Notes under the pieces: model-generated | Told to the model about the DNA's origin: nothing | The model's database searches: none | What the model saw: the letters and a program-made list of their open reading frames with translations, nothing else | Position numbers and translations under genes: made by a program | Assembly: GCA_025174535.1 (NCBI GenBank) | Contig: JALBUN010000009.1 | Span: forward strand, 1,240,001 to 1,304,000 | Source: Cantharellus purpuraceus | Taxonomy: Eukaryota > Basidiomycota > Agaricomycetes > Cantharellales > Hydnaceae | Direction of reading: 5' to 3' | Length of the DNA: 64,000 nt | Part shown: piece by piece, positions 9,916 to 20,439 of the stretch | How positions within the stretch are numbered: the stretch's first letter is position 1 | Layout of the letters: each line of letters begins with the position of its first letter

Positions 9916-11009
9916 TTACTCGAGCCTCTTGGCCTTTTTCCAAGATGGGTCTACACCAAGAAGGACCCCTAACGTCGTCCTGTTGAACCTACTCATCGTC
10001 AGACCCATCCGAGAGCGAAATTTCGTCGACCATCCTTGTGGGAGTCGTTCCTCAAGTAAGAAAGGCTTGATATCCTCGATCTTGCCGCCAAATATCAACA
10101 GCAATGTCGAGGCACTGTATACACAAGTCAGATCATGCGAAGGCGTCAGCAAGCTTTCCTGTTACGTACTTGCTTGCTGCAAAGAACATATGGAAGCTTG
10201 ACAGGGAGAACTGGCCGTTTGTTTGCTTGGAATGAGTAAGACGCGTCGTGAGAATGCGAGAAATTTCAGCCGCGGTAAGCGTTTTGCCATCCTTTGAGGC
10301 ACCAATGAGATCGTTGATCAACGTTTCTGCCGGGATGGATTGGTCGGGTTGCTTTATCGTGTCATAGCCTAGACCATATACATAAGATCCTTTGCGTTAG
10401 GCAGAGGAACCAAGGGCCTACGCGTTATGCTCCCATCATGTTCCTAAATACTGGTCATTATCTGAGAAGTAAATGGCCTGGGGAAGACGCACAATACCGT
10501 TGTGTACGCCAATGTCGCTCAAATCCAAGCTGTCGGTGTTGTAGTCCCTCCTCAGGATACGAGCAATATAATCGCCCACAAAGTAACAGAAGGAACGAGA
10601 AAAGTTGTAGTTCTTGTGCACTTCTTCTGACATTTGCTTGAATGTGATATTGCGACCGTCACGAGGAAGTAGACCTGTTCAACGTCCAGTGCTGCCCCAA
10701 GGTCACAATCTATTCTATTAGCACGAACCATGATTGCTACAGGTGGAGAACGATCAGAGCTGCTTTATAAACGAAGCGTGCATCTCACCATAACGCGTTC
10801 AACGCGGGGCATGGAGAACGACTGTCCGTGGGCTTGGGCGGGATATACTCGGACAAATTAAGAGGGATCACCCGCTTCTTCGGAGTGATAAGATTGATAA
10901 ACGTCAATCCAGTGTCCCATAAAAGGGTATAGATGATACTGAAAAAGTGAGAAAGGGCTCTCCCGATACCTGAAGCTACAGTGCGCGTTGCATTGGAGAA
11001 CCAGCCCAT
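9916..11009 (-). CDS. Heme-thiolate peroxidase / unspecific peroxygenase-like protein, short family
   Basis: Six exons on the minus strand: 11009-10789, 10736-10729 (8 nt), 10674-10493, 10443-10422, 10368-10170 and 10114-9916, with introns of 49-55 nt. Total 276 aa, typical of the short chloroperoxidase/UPO family. The proximal heme-ligand motif SRSPCPALNAL lies at about residues 63-73, followed across the microexon by CNHGLLPRDGRN. The distal acid-base motif reads EHDGSITR, formed across two splice sites. The C-terminal part contains MFFAASNASTLLLIFGG. Family members use hydrogen peroxide to oxygenate or halogenate organic substrates. The N-terminus has a basic start and a hydrophobic stretch (about 20-42), suggesting a membrane anchor or signal rather than a soluble cytosolic enzyme. 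I see no break in the frame. Confidence 0.88.
10729..10736 (-). other. 8-nt microexon of the peroxygenase gene
   Basis: The exon CAATCATG is flanked by CTGTAG upstream and GTTCGT downstream on the minus strand. Including it restores the conserved NHG motif right after the heme-binding PCP motif. Skipping it shifts the frame. Confidence 0.75.
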
Positions 11010-11296
11010 GATGACGGTTTAGAGCAAAAGGGTCGAATATCTAACTAGTCATTTTAAGGATTGAATTGGGGTGGACTTCGCAACGTGGCGTAAATTTTAT
11101 CGCGCGAGATTTTCGTGAGGCAGCTTACGTGAGGCAGCTAAGAATAATTTGAGCAAGCCTTACACCAGTTCGGCCGTTCTATTGAGGTTTACATTCTACC
11201 CATAGTGTACAGTCCTAATAGTTCCTATCGCTACATGTTTCGTACTGATACAGATTGGAGCAGAGCCTGCTGCTTTCGCATGTTATCAATAGGTAT
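11010..11296. other. Intergenic, kinase 3' end to peroxygenase 5' end
   Basis: Both neighbours are on the minus strand, so this holds the kinase terminator region and the peroxygenase promoter. No strong TATA-like box is evident. Confidence 0.5.
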
Positions 11297-12939
11297 TCAC
11301 AACCACCAACCCCTTTTAGCTCGTCTTGGAGCCTCCACTTGTGCATCACGCAGAGGTTTTAATAGCGAAGACGGTAATTGACTCTCTGCAGGCGGTAATG
11401 TCAGTGTGCTGAGTTCTTGTGGTTGAAAGCTTGTATCAAGCCGAATTTCAGGGACGACAGTGATGCCTATGTCCTCATCAGCAGTGGCGTGAGTTTCCGG
11501 CGTGATGGGGGAGTTTGTGTCAACATCAGATTCGGAATCCAAATCTGAGTCGCTGTTGGTAAGCACAAAAATCGGCTCGACATAGAGGGTAGCCCTATCT
11601 CTCGCGCGAGGTGTGGACTTTTGCGCGACGATCGTGACAGTGGGTGATAAGGTGGGAGACATGAAGAGAGGGTAATCCTCCTCCTCCTCCTCCTCCTCGT
11701 CGAAATCCGCGTCCGCGAAAAGAGATCGGCGCGCTTCTTGCTCCTGACGCAGTGACTCCTCACGCGCGTCCTCGCGCGCCTCGTTCTCTAGACGTTCAAT
11801 ATCGTCCGCGGTGAGATTGGTGATCTGACGGACGACAGCGGTGTGCGGTGCACCAGGGGTTAAGGTTGGTTGCTTTTGTGCGTTGCCAGCCTTCTTAACC
11901 AAGTTGCGCACAGTTGGGCTCGCCGTTTTCAGCTCTTCCTCTGTAAGCGTGAAGCTCTTGATGGCCTGCACCTTAATCCTCAGCTCTGGGAGGGAAATGC
12001 GTGCTTGAGGATTGATAGTGAGCATGCATTTGAGTACTTCATTCAATTCGACTGAGATGGGGAGGATGTCCAGGAGGTAATCGGAGTTGTTGACAAAGTC
12101 ACTATAGATGCTGCTCTCCTCCGTGGCCTTGTGCCATGGATTGCGCGCACAGGCGAGGTTTATAAGGACGATACCAAGGGACCATATATCGGCGCGTGGG
12201 GCTGAATAAGGACCCAATTGACGCCAGAAGCCGCCAAAGCACTCTGCATAATCGCTGTAAGTCCAACTATAGTAATTACACAAAAAAACGACTCACGTGG
12301 TGCCATGTAAGGCTCACTTCCAAGACCATAATCTCTGACAACCCTACGATCCGTCCCTAACCCAAAGTCGGCTAACATGACGTAGGAGCCGCCATCTTTG
12401 CATAGAATGTTCTCCGGCTTGATGTCGCGATGTGAGATCCCGAGACTGTGAATGTGCTCCACGGCATCGATGAGCTGAAGAAAGACAGACTTGATGAGTT
12501 CATCGTTGCCAAGATACACTCTATGAAGCTCCATCATGTCGAAAATGTCGCCACCAGGGACGTAATCGAGCAAAACGAAGAAAAAATCGTCTTCCTCGAC
12601 GATTCCGTGGAATTTCACGATATTAGGGTGTCCAGACACCTGCGTGTGCAGCTCAAATTCGCGTTCGAGGTTCCGTACTTCTCGAGGCTCGAGTCCAACC
12701 TTTGACAAGGCCTTGACAGCATATTGACGAGGTTCGGGGAGTTGGGGTACATCATCGGGAAAGCACTCCATAGCTCTATATACGACGCCATTGCCGCCAA
12801 CACCCAGAACAGACATGAGTTTAATTTGCCCGTTGTCGATGCGGTAGCCGATGAGACTGTTGGGATCGGTGAGTAGTAGGCGTTTGTGATCCTTTTTCTT
12901 GATGTTGAGTCGTTTCTTGTGGATTAAAGGGAATTTCAT
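11297..12939 (-). CDS. Serine/threonine protein kinase, Ran1/Sks1-like
   Basis: Two exons, 12939-12297 and 12243-11297, separated by a 53-nt intron; 529 aa. The kinase domain occupies about residues 30-300: glycine loop GVGGNGVVYRA, ATP lysine in QYAVKAL, catalytic loop HRDIKPENIL, metal-binding DFG in LADFGLG, and ADIWSLGIVLINLA after the activation segment. All catalytic residues are present. The intron falls in the activation segment, and the best splice gives SEPYMAPQCFGG, with Gln where most kinases have Glu in APE. The remaining 230 residues are acidic and probably disordered, including a run of nine glutamates, with a short charged helix before it. The catalytic core resembles the fungal Ran1/Pat1 and Sks1/Vhs1 kinases, which act in nutrient and meiosis control; that role is inferred only from resemblance. 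Confidence 0.88.
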
Positions 12940-13165
12940 AGTAGTAGACGGTAGGAGTGCTGTTTATAAGTTGAGATACTGTTGAAGGGATAAGAAATAT
13001 TCGCGACTAAAGAGAGAGCATTGAGTCTTATATAGACTCAACACTCCGGATGGTTCACTCGATGTCTGGGAGACAGACGGTCTAGGTCTGCGGAAGGTTG
13101 AGACAGCCTGCACATTGCGCGATACTAGTCAAGACACAAGTAGACTCGGAAGCAGACACGGTTGT
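12940..13165. promoter_or_regulatory. Kinase upstream region
   Basis: The segment directly upstream of the kinase ATG at 12939 contains TATATAGACTC (minus strand GAGTCTATATA) at about 13029-13039, a plausible TATA-like element some 90 bases from the start codon. Assignment is by position only. Confidence 0.3.
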
Positions 13166-13400
13166 CTTGACGCGATCACGTGACTTTCAGGTTCGAGGCC
13201 AAACTACGGCCGTACAAACTATATGCATGCACACTCAAAGTCATTTCCTCTCGTTGTTTCATACTCAATGGCCATCAGGATATGTTTTGATATGATCACG
13301 CGACCTTCAGCAGCCAAACTACGGCCATACAAACTATATGCATGCACACTCAAAGTCGTTTTCTCTCGTTGTTCGATACTCAATGGCCCACCAGGATACC
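13166..13400. repeat. Tandem direct repeat, two units of about 115 bp
   Basis: Units 13166-13282 and 13285-13400 share GATCACGTGAC/GATCACGCGAC, AACTATATGCATGCACACTC and CTCAATGGCC with few differences. Overlapping open frames here are by-products of the repeat. Confidence 0.9.
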
Positions 13401-13879
13401 GTATCCTCAAAATTTAGATTTATCAGTCATGACACCCTGATCAAACCCCAGCATCAAACTTTCGACAGAAAGGCCCAGGCATGCATACTTCGGCTGAGAC
13501 ACCTCAACAAGTGCGAGATGGCCCGCCGTTTAGGGTCATGCTAGCCTCCTGCGTTGGCATGGGTTCTTTGGCTATCATGGTACTGGCAATCATTGACAAA
13601 GAATGCTGAGTACTGCATGACTACTTCTAATTTACAAGTCAATATTCCAGATAGGCCTTGTCGAACTTAACCTTCTCTTCCTCCAACTAGCCAAGCTAGC
13701 AATTATGACCCGGTCGAAATAACCACTGCTTCGTCACAATTCCTAATCTCTTTCCTGAATGTACTTAAAGTCTATAATGGACAGCTTCTTATTCTATGGG
13801 GTTAAAAAGTGTGCAAATTGTCTGCGGTTGCATCTTGTGTGCGGAATGAGTCTATATTGACTGCCTCCAACTTTTGGTT
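13401..13879. other. Intergenic, no recognisable gene
   Basis: Spacer between the tandem repeat and the 3' end of the glycyl-tRNA synthetase gene. Nothing supported. Confidence 0.5.
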
Positions 13880-16419
13880 TCAATCTAAAGCTTGCACGCC
13901 ATCGTAAACCTTCAACCGGGCGGACGCATCCTCCCAGGTCATGTCGCCTCGTACAAGTGTGCAAACGACGTCCAATACATCCTCTACGGACCCGATAAGT
14001 TGATTCGTAGTATCGCGTTCTCTGAAAACTTCACTCAGCAACTGCGCCGATACAACGCCTTACTAAGGGCCAATCACATACCTGAGGGTCAAAGTGCGGT
14101 TTTTCGGCGCTGTAACAAGGGGTAAAGAAAGGTTAACCTGAGATGGAAATCAAAGATAACCTACAGGCAAAATCAACTGTTATGCCAAAAGGTGTACCCA
14201 GTTCGTCGTTGCGGGCGTATCGCTTTCCTATCGAGGCTGTGGAATCATCTACACGGGAGAAGACACCTTCATGCCGTAACTTCACAGCTGGGAGTGCCCA
14301 CAATATTAAACTGCAAGATGTCTCACACCAAAACTTCACTTACAAACTTCTTGTACCAGTGACTGCAGTTCTTCTTTGGCGCTGAGAGGAACAATGAGTA
14401 CTTTGATAGGCGCCACAAGGATGGGTAGCGACAAGACCTAAGTAGATCAGTATGTGCGTCAGTCGTATCTGGCAAGTACATGAGGCGAACAATTTCCCAC
14501 CCCCTTTTGCTCATCGTCTTCTCTTGTCCAGAACCCATGCTCAAGCAGCATGTACAAAATGCGACCAAGACCAAATGAGGGCTCGATGACATTTGGAACA
14601 AATTCGCGTGCTAGTTGCAACTGAGTAACTGCGCAGTAATGATATAATGAAACATGCGTACTTGATTGTTTGACTATTGTTCGTTTGATTGCCAGCAAGT
14701 CTGGAGTCAGTTGGAACTCGCGGCCATCTGCAACGATGGTTGTAGAGCTGAATACACCCTTGTCAAGAAAACATCGACGGCCAACAGAAGTGGGACTCAC
14801 CCTTGTGCCAGCTCGCACTTCAACTTCAATAATCGTGCCTCATCCATGTCCAAGATCGTCTGTGTTACGATCTTCAAATCTCTGCCAAACATCTTGCCCA
14901 TCGCCTTGTTATTAAACTCAGGCAGCTCCTTTTCTGTGACATTTGGCTCCTTCAAAGCTTGTCGAACCACAAGAGGCTTTCCAGTTCTCTCTGAATGAAC
15001 ACTCAGATCATATGCAGCTCTGTCCGCACAGCCTACGCATTCCGTCCAACCCGTCGAGTTCTGAATCTCTGCGTCCCAGCAATCTGTCGCATAATGGGCC
15101 ATCTCGTTGGCCATGTGCTGGCGGAAACGCAACCGATGCGGATCGATACCGATCTTCAACAAAAACTGCGATATACGGGCAACAAAGTAGCCGAGTGTCT
15201 CGTTGGCAATGATACCCTTATCGACAGCGTCGCCGATGGTAAGAGTTGTCAGATCCGTCTTTCCCGCAGACTGCGTATCACGCGGCAAAACGCGGAGCTC
15301 GACATCTCGGACTTGAGAGAACTTTTCGTGGTGCTTATCGAGGGGATCGACAAAGTGTTCAATTTCGGCCATGGTAAACTCGCGCACGCGCAGAAGGCCT
15401 GCTCGTGGCGAGATCTCGTTTCGGAAGGATCGACCGATTTGGGCGGAAGCGAAAGGAACGCGGTTATAGTTGAACTCTAGTAGGCGAGAGAAATTGAGGA
15501 AATGGCCCTGGGCGGTTTCGGGGCGCAGATATCTGAAACGAAAGTGAGACACGAGAAAAATGAAGAAATGGCGTGCCTACCCTGGATGCTGGCCAGTAGG
15601 ACCGATACTACTGGCGAACATCAGGTTAAACTGTTGGGGCTCGCCAACTTCATTTCCCGTGTCAGGATTTAAGATTTTGTGCTGCTGGCAAAGTTGGCCG
15701 AGCTCAGGGCCGTTGTAGTTGTCAAGCTAGAGCACCTCTACGTCATCAGAAAGTGTTCACTGCAGGATCCAAAGGATATGGCTCACCTGTGCAAGGATAA
15801 TCTCGTACTCGGATACCACCTCGTCTGCGAGCCTGACAGAGACGGACTTGGCCTTCTTTTTCCGCTTCTTGTCTTTCTCAGAATCCGCAACATCAGCCTT
15901 CATCCCTCTCGCCTCCTTATCCCCTGCTAAGCGACCTTCCAGCACAGCCTTGACGAGATGATCGGCTCGGAGAACTTCACCCGTCTTAGTGTCCTTCACC
16001 ATCCAGTCTGCAAACCTTGCGACATGTCCGGACGCTTCAAACACAGGTGCAGGAGTCATAACCGTTGTGTCTAGCTCAAGCATGGAGTCCTCGACGATAA
16101 AGTGCTTGCGCCATTCGTTTATGATGTTAGCTTGCAGCGCCGAACCAGGTGGGCCATAATCATAGAGGCCTGCCACACCTGCATCACGACAATTGATTAA
16201 TGATCGATGGTTGGGTACAAACATGGTTTACTTACCGCCATAGATCTCGAAAGCTGGTGCATAGAAAAAGCGTTGAGTCAGAAGTGACTCAAGTTGCTGT
16301 TTGTTGAAAGGATGAGCGGCCTTGTTGACCGCAGCGGTCATGTTGGTAAATGTCCTCGTCAGTTGCGTGTAGCGAGTTTTACGAATAAGCACTCGTGTCA
16401 CGAATACAGCAATTCGCAT
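13880..16419 (-). CDS. GRS1: Glycine--tRNA ligase (cytosolic and mitochondrial forms from one gene)
   Basis: Ten exons on the minus strand: 16419-16236, 16178-15787, 15726-15581, 15532-14801, 14747-14662, 14610-14501, 14437-14344, 14287-14165, 14109-14082 and 14021-13880, with nine introns of 48-63 nt, all keeping frame. From ATG 16341 the protein is 652 aa; from the in-frame ATG 16419 it is 678 aa. It charges tRNA-Gly in translation. Class II motifs are clear: [12 protein letters not shown] near the N-terminus, motif 2 [19 protein letters not shown], motif 3 [16 protein letters not shown], and an anticodon-binding domain with [30 protein letters not shown] and [10 protein letters not shown]. 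The 26-residue extension ([20 protein letters not shown]...) is arginine-rich without acidic residues, like a mitochondrial presequence. A further in-frame ATG lies at 16461. Length matches fungal Grs1. Confidence 0.93.
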
Positions 16420-16517
16420 GCAAAGTTGTTTTGACAAGATAGGAAGTGACTCACCACCCACGCCGGCGCTATGAAAGCGCGGCGGAGTACCAAGGTGAGA
16501 AAGACTGCTCCATCATC

Positions 16518-16570
16518 TAATTGCGAGAGTTCGTAGTTTGTGCGTCAGAAACTACGAACTCTCGCAATTA
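16518..16570. promoter_or_regulatory. Perfect 22-bp inverted repeat (hairpin) upstream of GRS1
   Basis: Arms 16518-16539 and 16549-16570 are exact reverse complements, separated by 9 nt (GTGCGTCAG). The hairpin lies 57 to 230 bases upstream of the candidate GRS1 start codons and about 230 bases past the stop of the upstream reductase gene. I see no second copy in the window. It could be a terminator-like or UTR structure, or a tiny element scar. Confidence 0.85.
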
Positions 16571-16797
16571 TTTTCCGGAACAGTCTCATACGTGTTGTGA
16601 CTTCACAGCTTCTGACGAGTTTGGAAATAGGAGAGCTGATGTCTTGCAAGAAAAACATCTCAAAAATACCAACCGGCCCTAAGGTCTCTACGGTTAGGAA
16701 GCACCGCAGCCAGACCCAACCTCACAGACATGCAAATGAAACATGATTCGGGCCTTCAAGAACTTCCAATAGTGTACATTTCTTCAACACTTCGGCC

Positions 16798-18081
16798 TTA
16801 CGCAGTTTCCTGAGGCCTAACAATCAACTTAAGAGCTGAAACTTTGCCCTCCTCTAGTCTCTTCAGGCCAGCCGGAATACCCGCGAGACCGCTGGGAAGA
16901 ACCTCTACGCGACTGGGCTATTTGGAAGCGAGTCATTAGCCTTTCTTTATGAAAGCTCTCAACTAGTGCACTCGCCTTGATGTCTCCCGACTGCAGTAGT
17001 TCAGTCAACTTCGCAAATAGACTCCTACCAACATCCCGCTTGACGTGCACGTTGCCAAAAGTGCAGATAACCTTCTTCCCATTCTCGCCGGATTGAAGCT
17101 CTGGCTTCGCGGGAAGCACAAGGATTAAGGTGCCATTGGGTGCGAGAACCTTCCATCCTACTTCCTGATCGTCGGAAATGGCGTCGTACACAATACTTGG
17201 GGGAGTGGAGAAAATTTTCCCAGCCTCTGCCACAACATCTGCCTTACGATCGATAATGTGTGTCGCACCTAATGATTTGACATAATCGGCATTGTGCAGA
17301 GAGGCTGTAGTCACGATAGGAGAGAATCCAGAGAGACGTGCAAGCTGGAGCACTGGCAGGAATTTTGTGAGACGAGTCTAAATGGCATCAAGGCCACTAA
17401 CCAAATTGTCCTACACAGGAGGAGCCACCGATGACGAGAATGCCTTGACCCTTGTATTTACCCGCGCTGTTAGGCTCCCACGGGGGGGTCAGGCCTGCCC
17501 CATGGTTGCTGCTTGGGGGGTCATAAAGAGCAACGGCTGCGGTGCAAAGGCAAAGTGGAATGGAGGCTGCTTCGTCAAAGGATATGTTGTTGGGTACCTG
17601 AAACAGGGTTGTATGGAGCGGGTTCATGGTGTGATATCATGAGACTACCTTCGCAACAATCTCTGCTGGAACGATGGCGTATTCTTGGAAGCCGGCCTTG
17701 TCATTCGTGAAAAATCCTTCGTGTAGACTTACTGAAAAGTGAGAATTTTACTATTACGATAGGTGCATCAATACTCACACTTTATCACCCTTTTTGAACA
17801 CCGTGACGCCCTCGCCGACTTCCTCGACCACACCCGCTATATCTGAGCCCAGAACGGCGGGATACTTTTCAACGAAAATATCATACTGTTGTATCTTCCA
17901 ATCCACGGGATTGAGTGCTGCCGCTATGATCTGCCGAACGACTTGAGATAATATTCTCCACAAGAGACAGTAGGACTACTTTAACAAGAACATCACCTGG
18001 TCCCGGCTTAGGAATGTCAATAGTTTTGACTTGAAATGCTCCTTTCGGCTCCAGCAGGAGGAGAGCTTTTTGTTGAGCCAT
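16798..18081 (-). CDS. Medium-chain dehydrogenase/reductase, zinc-free enoyl reductase type (ToxD-like)
   Basis: Six exons: 18081-17980, 17930-17779, 17727-17649, 17597-17402, 17352-16976 and 16917-16798; 341 aa, the usual size for this family. The N-terminal GroES-like domain reads ALNPVDWKIQQYDIF and VLGSDIAGVVEEVGEGV. The NADPH-binding Rossmann segment reads GILVIGGSSCVGQFVLQLAR, followed by SLGATHIIDR, and the C-terminus is GLAGIPAGLKRLEEGKVSA. No zinc-ligand cysteines of true alcohol dehydrogenases are visible. Members reduce enoyl or quinone substrates with NADPH. The last intron fits best with a GC donor at 16975 (58 nt, branch GCTAAT). An alternative GT donor at 16963 is also in frame and adds four residues. 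The gene is not in a visible biosynthetic cluster. Confidence 0.87.
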
Positions 18082-18093
18082 GCTATGTGACAA

Positions 18094-18721
18094 TCAAAAT
18101 ATAGGGGTCTGTGCTCGAGTGAGAGAGAATGCAGTTGCTTTTATAGGAGACTAGACATTGCTTAGTACACCCAACATATGCGCCTTCGCGCGTAGATGAT
18201 ACGTCACTGCTTCGGCATGATGCGTAATATCAACCATTATAAACCATTATAACGCATAAACTTAAAATTCCATCTGCAACAACGTTCTTCACGCTGTTGA
18301 GAGAATAGGGCGTATTCGTCAGATTATCAAAATTTGATAATTGTTTCCCCGAGTCCACATCTCTCGGTCGGGCCTATCTGCTCGTCTCGGCGTGATCTGA
18401 GGATCTACAGAAATAGTAATGTGTTTTCCCCTTCTATTACTCCCGAGCTTACACATCTATATCGATTCTTACTGGGAATTCGAACCGATCAACACGTGGA
18501 AGATTCTTTGCTGTAATGCTGTCACGTAGTCTGCCTTGTCCTCCACATTCTTCAACTCCTTGCTTCCTCCCCCATCTCTCCTGGCACGTCTCTCAAATAT
18601 AGTTGCAACTTTTAACTCGAGTGACGACTACCTGCCAGATCTCAACCTATCAAAAATGTTCTCTTAGGTCATGTTTACCTTGTCCTCATGCGCCAACCAC
18701 AGTTCTACCTACAACTGCCCC
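18094..18721. other. Intergenic, divergent promoter region
   Basis: Lies between the start of the reductase (minus) and a possible plus-strand gene. It contains a short tandem at about 18232-18254 (two AACCATTATAA units). No gene seen. Confidence 0.45.
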
Positions 18722-18740
18722 CAAACACTATCTCTTCTTT

Positions 18741-19797
18741 ATGGTCGTTGCCTTCCTTGGCTGGTGCATCCTTGGGGTTGAAGCCAGGTTCATGAGGCGC
18801 GCTAGCACTATACCCTTTGGCCCCGGCAGCGATCTAGATAACCAAGGCTTATATCACGTAGGTTTTCGTTTAAACTATCTTTTGTTGTCCCCGGTGCAAT
18901 GAAACTATGACAATGGGCTCTCTGTTGAGAAGATCTTAGCCATGCAATTGATATGGAAGTAATTAAGGAACGGTCGACTGTACCTTTGAAATATACTTGT
19001 TGCGTCTCCACAGAAACTCCCGATATACACGGAAGTAGGATGCATATCATTCCCCATAGCAGGGGCTCTGAGGTGTGCTCACAGTATTATTGCGCTGGCG
19101 CGATATTTGATCACCTTCCCTCAATGGTTTCAATTGATCATAGACGATCATCAAAAGTGTGAGGAGGACGTGAGAAATCTGACAGACACAAATGATACAT
19201 GCCGAGTTCGATTAACACAGTGTCGTGATACTCAAGGCTCATATTTTCTGCCCACATCTTTCACGTCCCTCTCTACCTCAACCCAAACCATTTTCTTGCC
19301 ATCACTCACATTCCCCCAACCAACCGACCCTTCAAGCTGCCTGAAAAGGTCATCTACCCCTGCAATGTGTTTTACATGCCGCAGTGGCTGGAAGAATTGT
19401 ATGTATCACATTTACTGTTGCCCCAGACAATGTTGATGCTGCTTCCAAGAAACGCCCGAAAACCTGAGCCGTTGGACCTGTTGCTGCACTAAAATTATGG
19501 TGCCACTACCAAGTAGGGACATAGGAAAGATGCAGAATCACTTTAACATCCCTCGCCCGACTATGCCTACTCCAGGCCAGATGGGACCTACAAGGACAGT
19601 GTGGGAAACCGTAATTGAAAAATGTGATGCAGCGAAGTATGTAAGTGAAGCTGGTTCTTGAAGTGTTGTAGCTGGAGACTGGACCGGGGAGCTTATTGAC
19701 TCAAAGGATGACCAGCAACCATGGGATGAAGATGATATTATACTTTCTTCTGGGGAAACTCCCCGGCGGCAATAGAATGTCATTGCAAGAAAGAGCA
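18741..19797 (+). CDS. Hypothetical membrane protein, exon structure unresolved
   Basis: Coding-like stretches follow each other on the plus strand: MVVAFLGWCILGVEARF (18741), then after a splice-like CTCCACAG the stretch LPIYTEVGCISFPIAGALRC with ALARYLITFPQWFQLIIDDH and DHQKCEEDVRNLTDTNDTC (19013-19230), RPFKLPEKVIYPCNVFYMPQ followed by WLEEL (about 19320-19400), PRPTMPTPGQMGPTRTVWET (about 19555), and a tail with GDWTGELIDSKDDQQPWDED ending at a TAG near 19775. They lie in different frames, as expected for a multi-exon gene, but I could not join them with confidence. The first segment is a hydrophobic N-terminus. I recognise no family. It may be a real gene or a decaying one. Confidence 0.35.
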
Positions 19798-20366
19798 GGA
19801 ACGGAGTGAATATATGGAGCAGTAGAGACAAGGAGTACTTTGGACTTCAAGCTGACCGTTTGACTGTCCGTGCACTTCGGTTTGCTGCAGTCTATTGTTT
19901 TCTGACAGCTCAAAGTGGCCCATCGTACATGCTGATGGTATTCTAAGAACGGATAGAATCTTCGAAACGTCGGAAGCTGAGTGATTTGTGGCCAAGTGCG
20001 GTGGTGTTGTTGTGGAGAAGGGTTTATACATCATTGAAATAGAAATTAGGCTATTCACACACAGACAGTAGGCGAAATCAGTCCGGGACTGGCTTCCCCT
20101 TGTGGGAATCATTCACTTCTCCTCCTCACATCGCTGTCAATTGCATGATCAAGAATTGATATCTATTGTGAGGACGCCGTACAGAGTATAATAAGCAGTG
20201 TGGCTAAGTCACCTACTTAGCCGCCCGCGGTGACTTCCAACTCCGACTGACTAAGTAACTGCCTCGTTGTTTACTCGTTGTGGCTCGCCTTTCTTTCTTC
20301 GACTGTTCTCAGTGCTCTGTGCTTTGCATCCTTTAATTTGCTTTTCGAAACTTGTATGAGTAACTA
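19798..20366. other. No recognisable gene
   Basis: Spacer upstream of the NYN-domain gene. Minus-strand frames here are antisense to weak plus-strand signals and carry no motif. Confidence 0.45.
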
Positions 20367-20439
20367 ATGGCTCACCACTCGGATACCACACTCTCAGAAC
20401 CACCGCTCTCTCCTTTCTCCAGTCGCTCCCTCCTCAGTG

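Noticed and set aside
14943..15480. Long plus-strand frames across the tRNA synthetase gene
   Set aside because: They are antisense to well-supported exons and have no motifs of their own.
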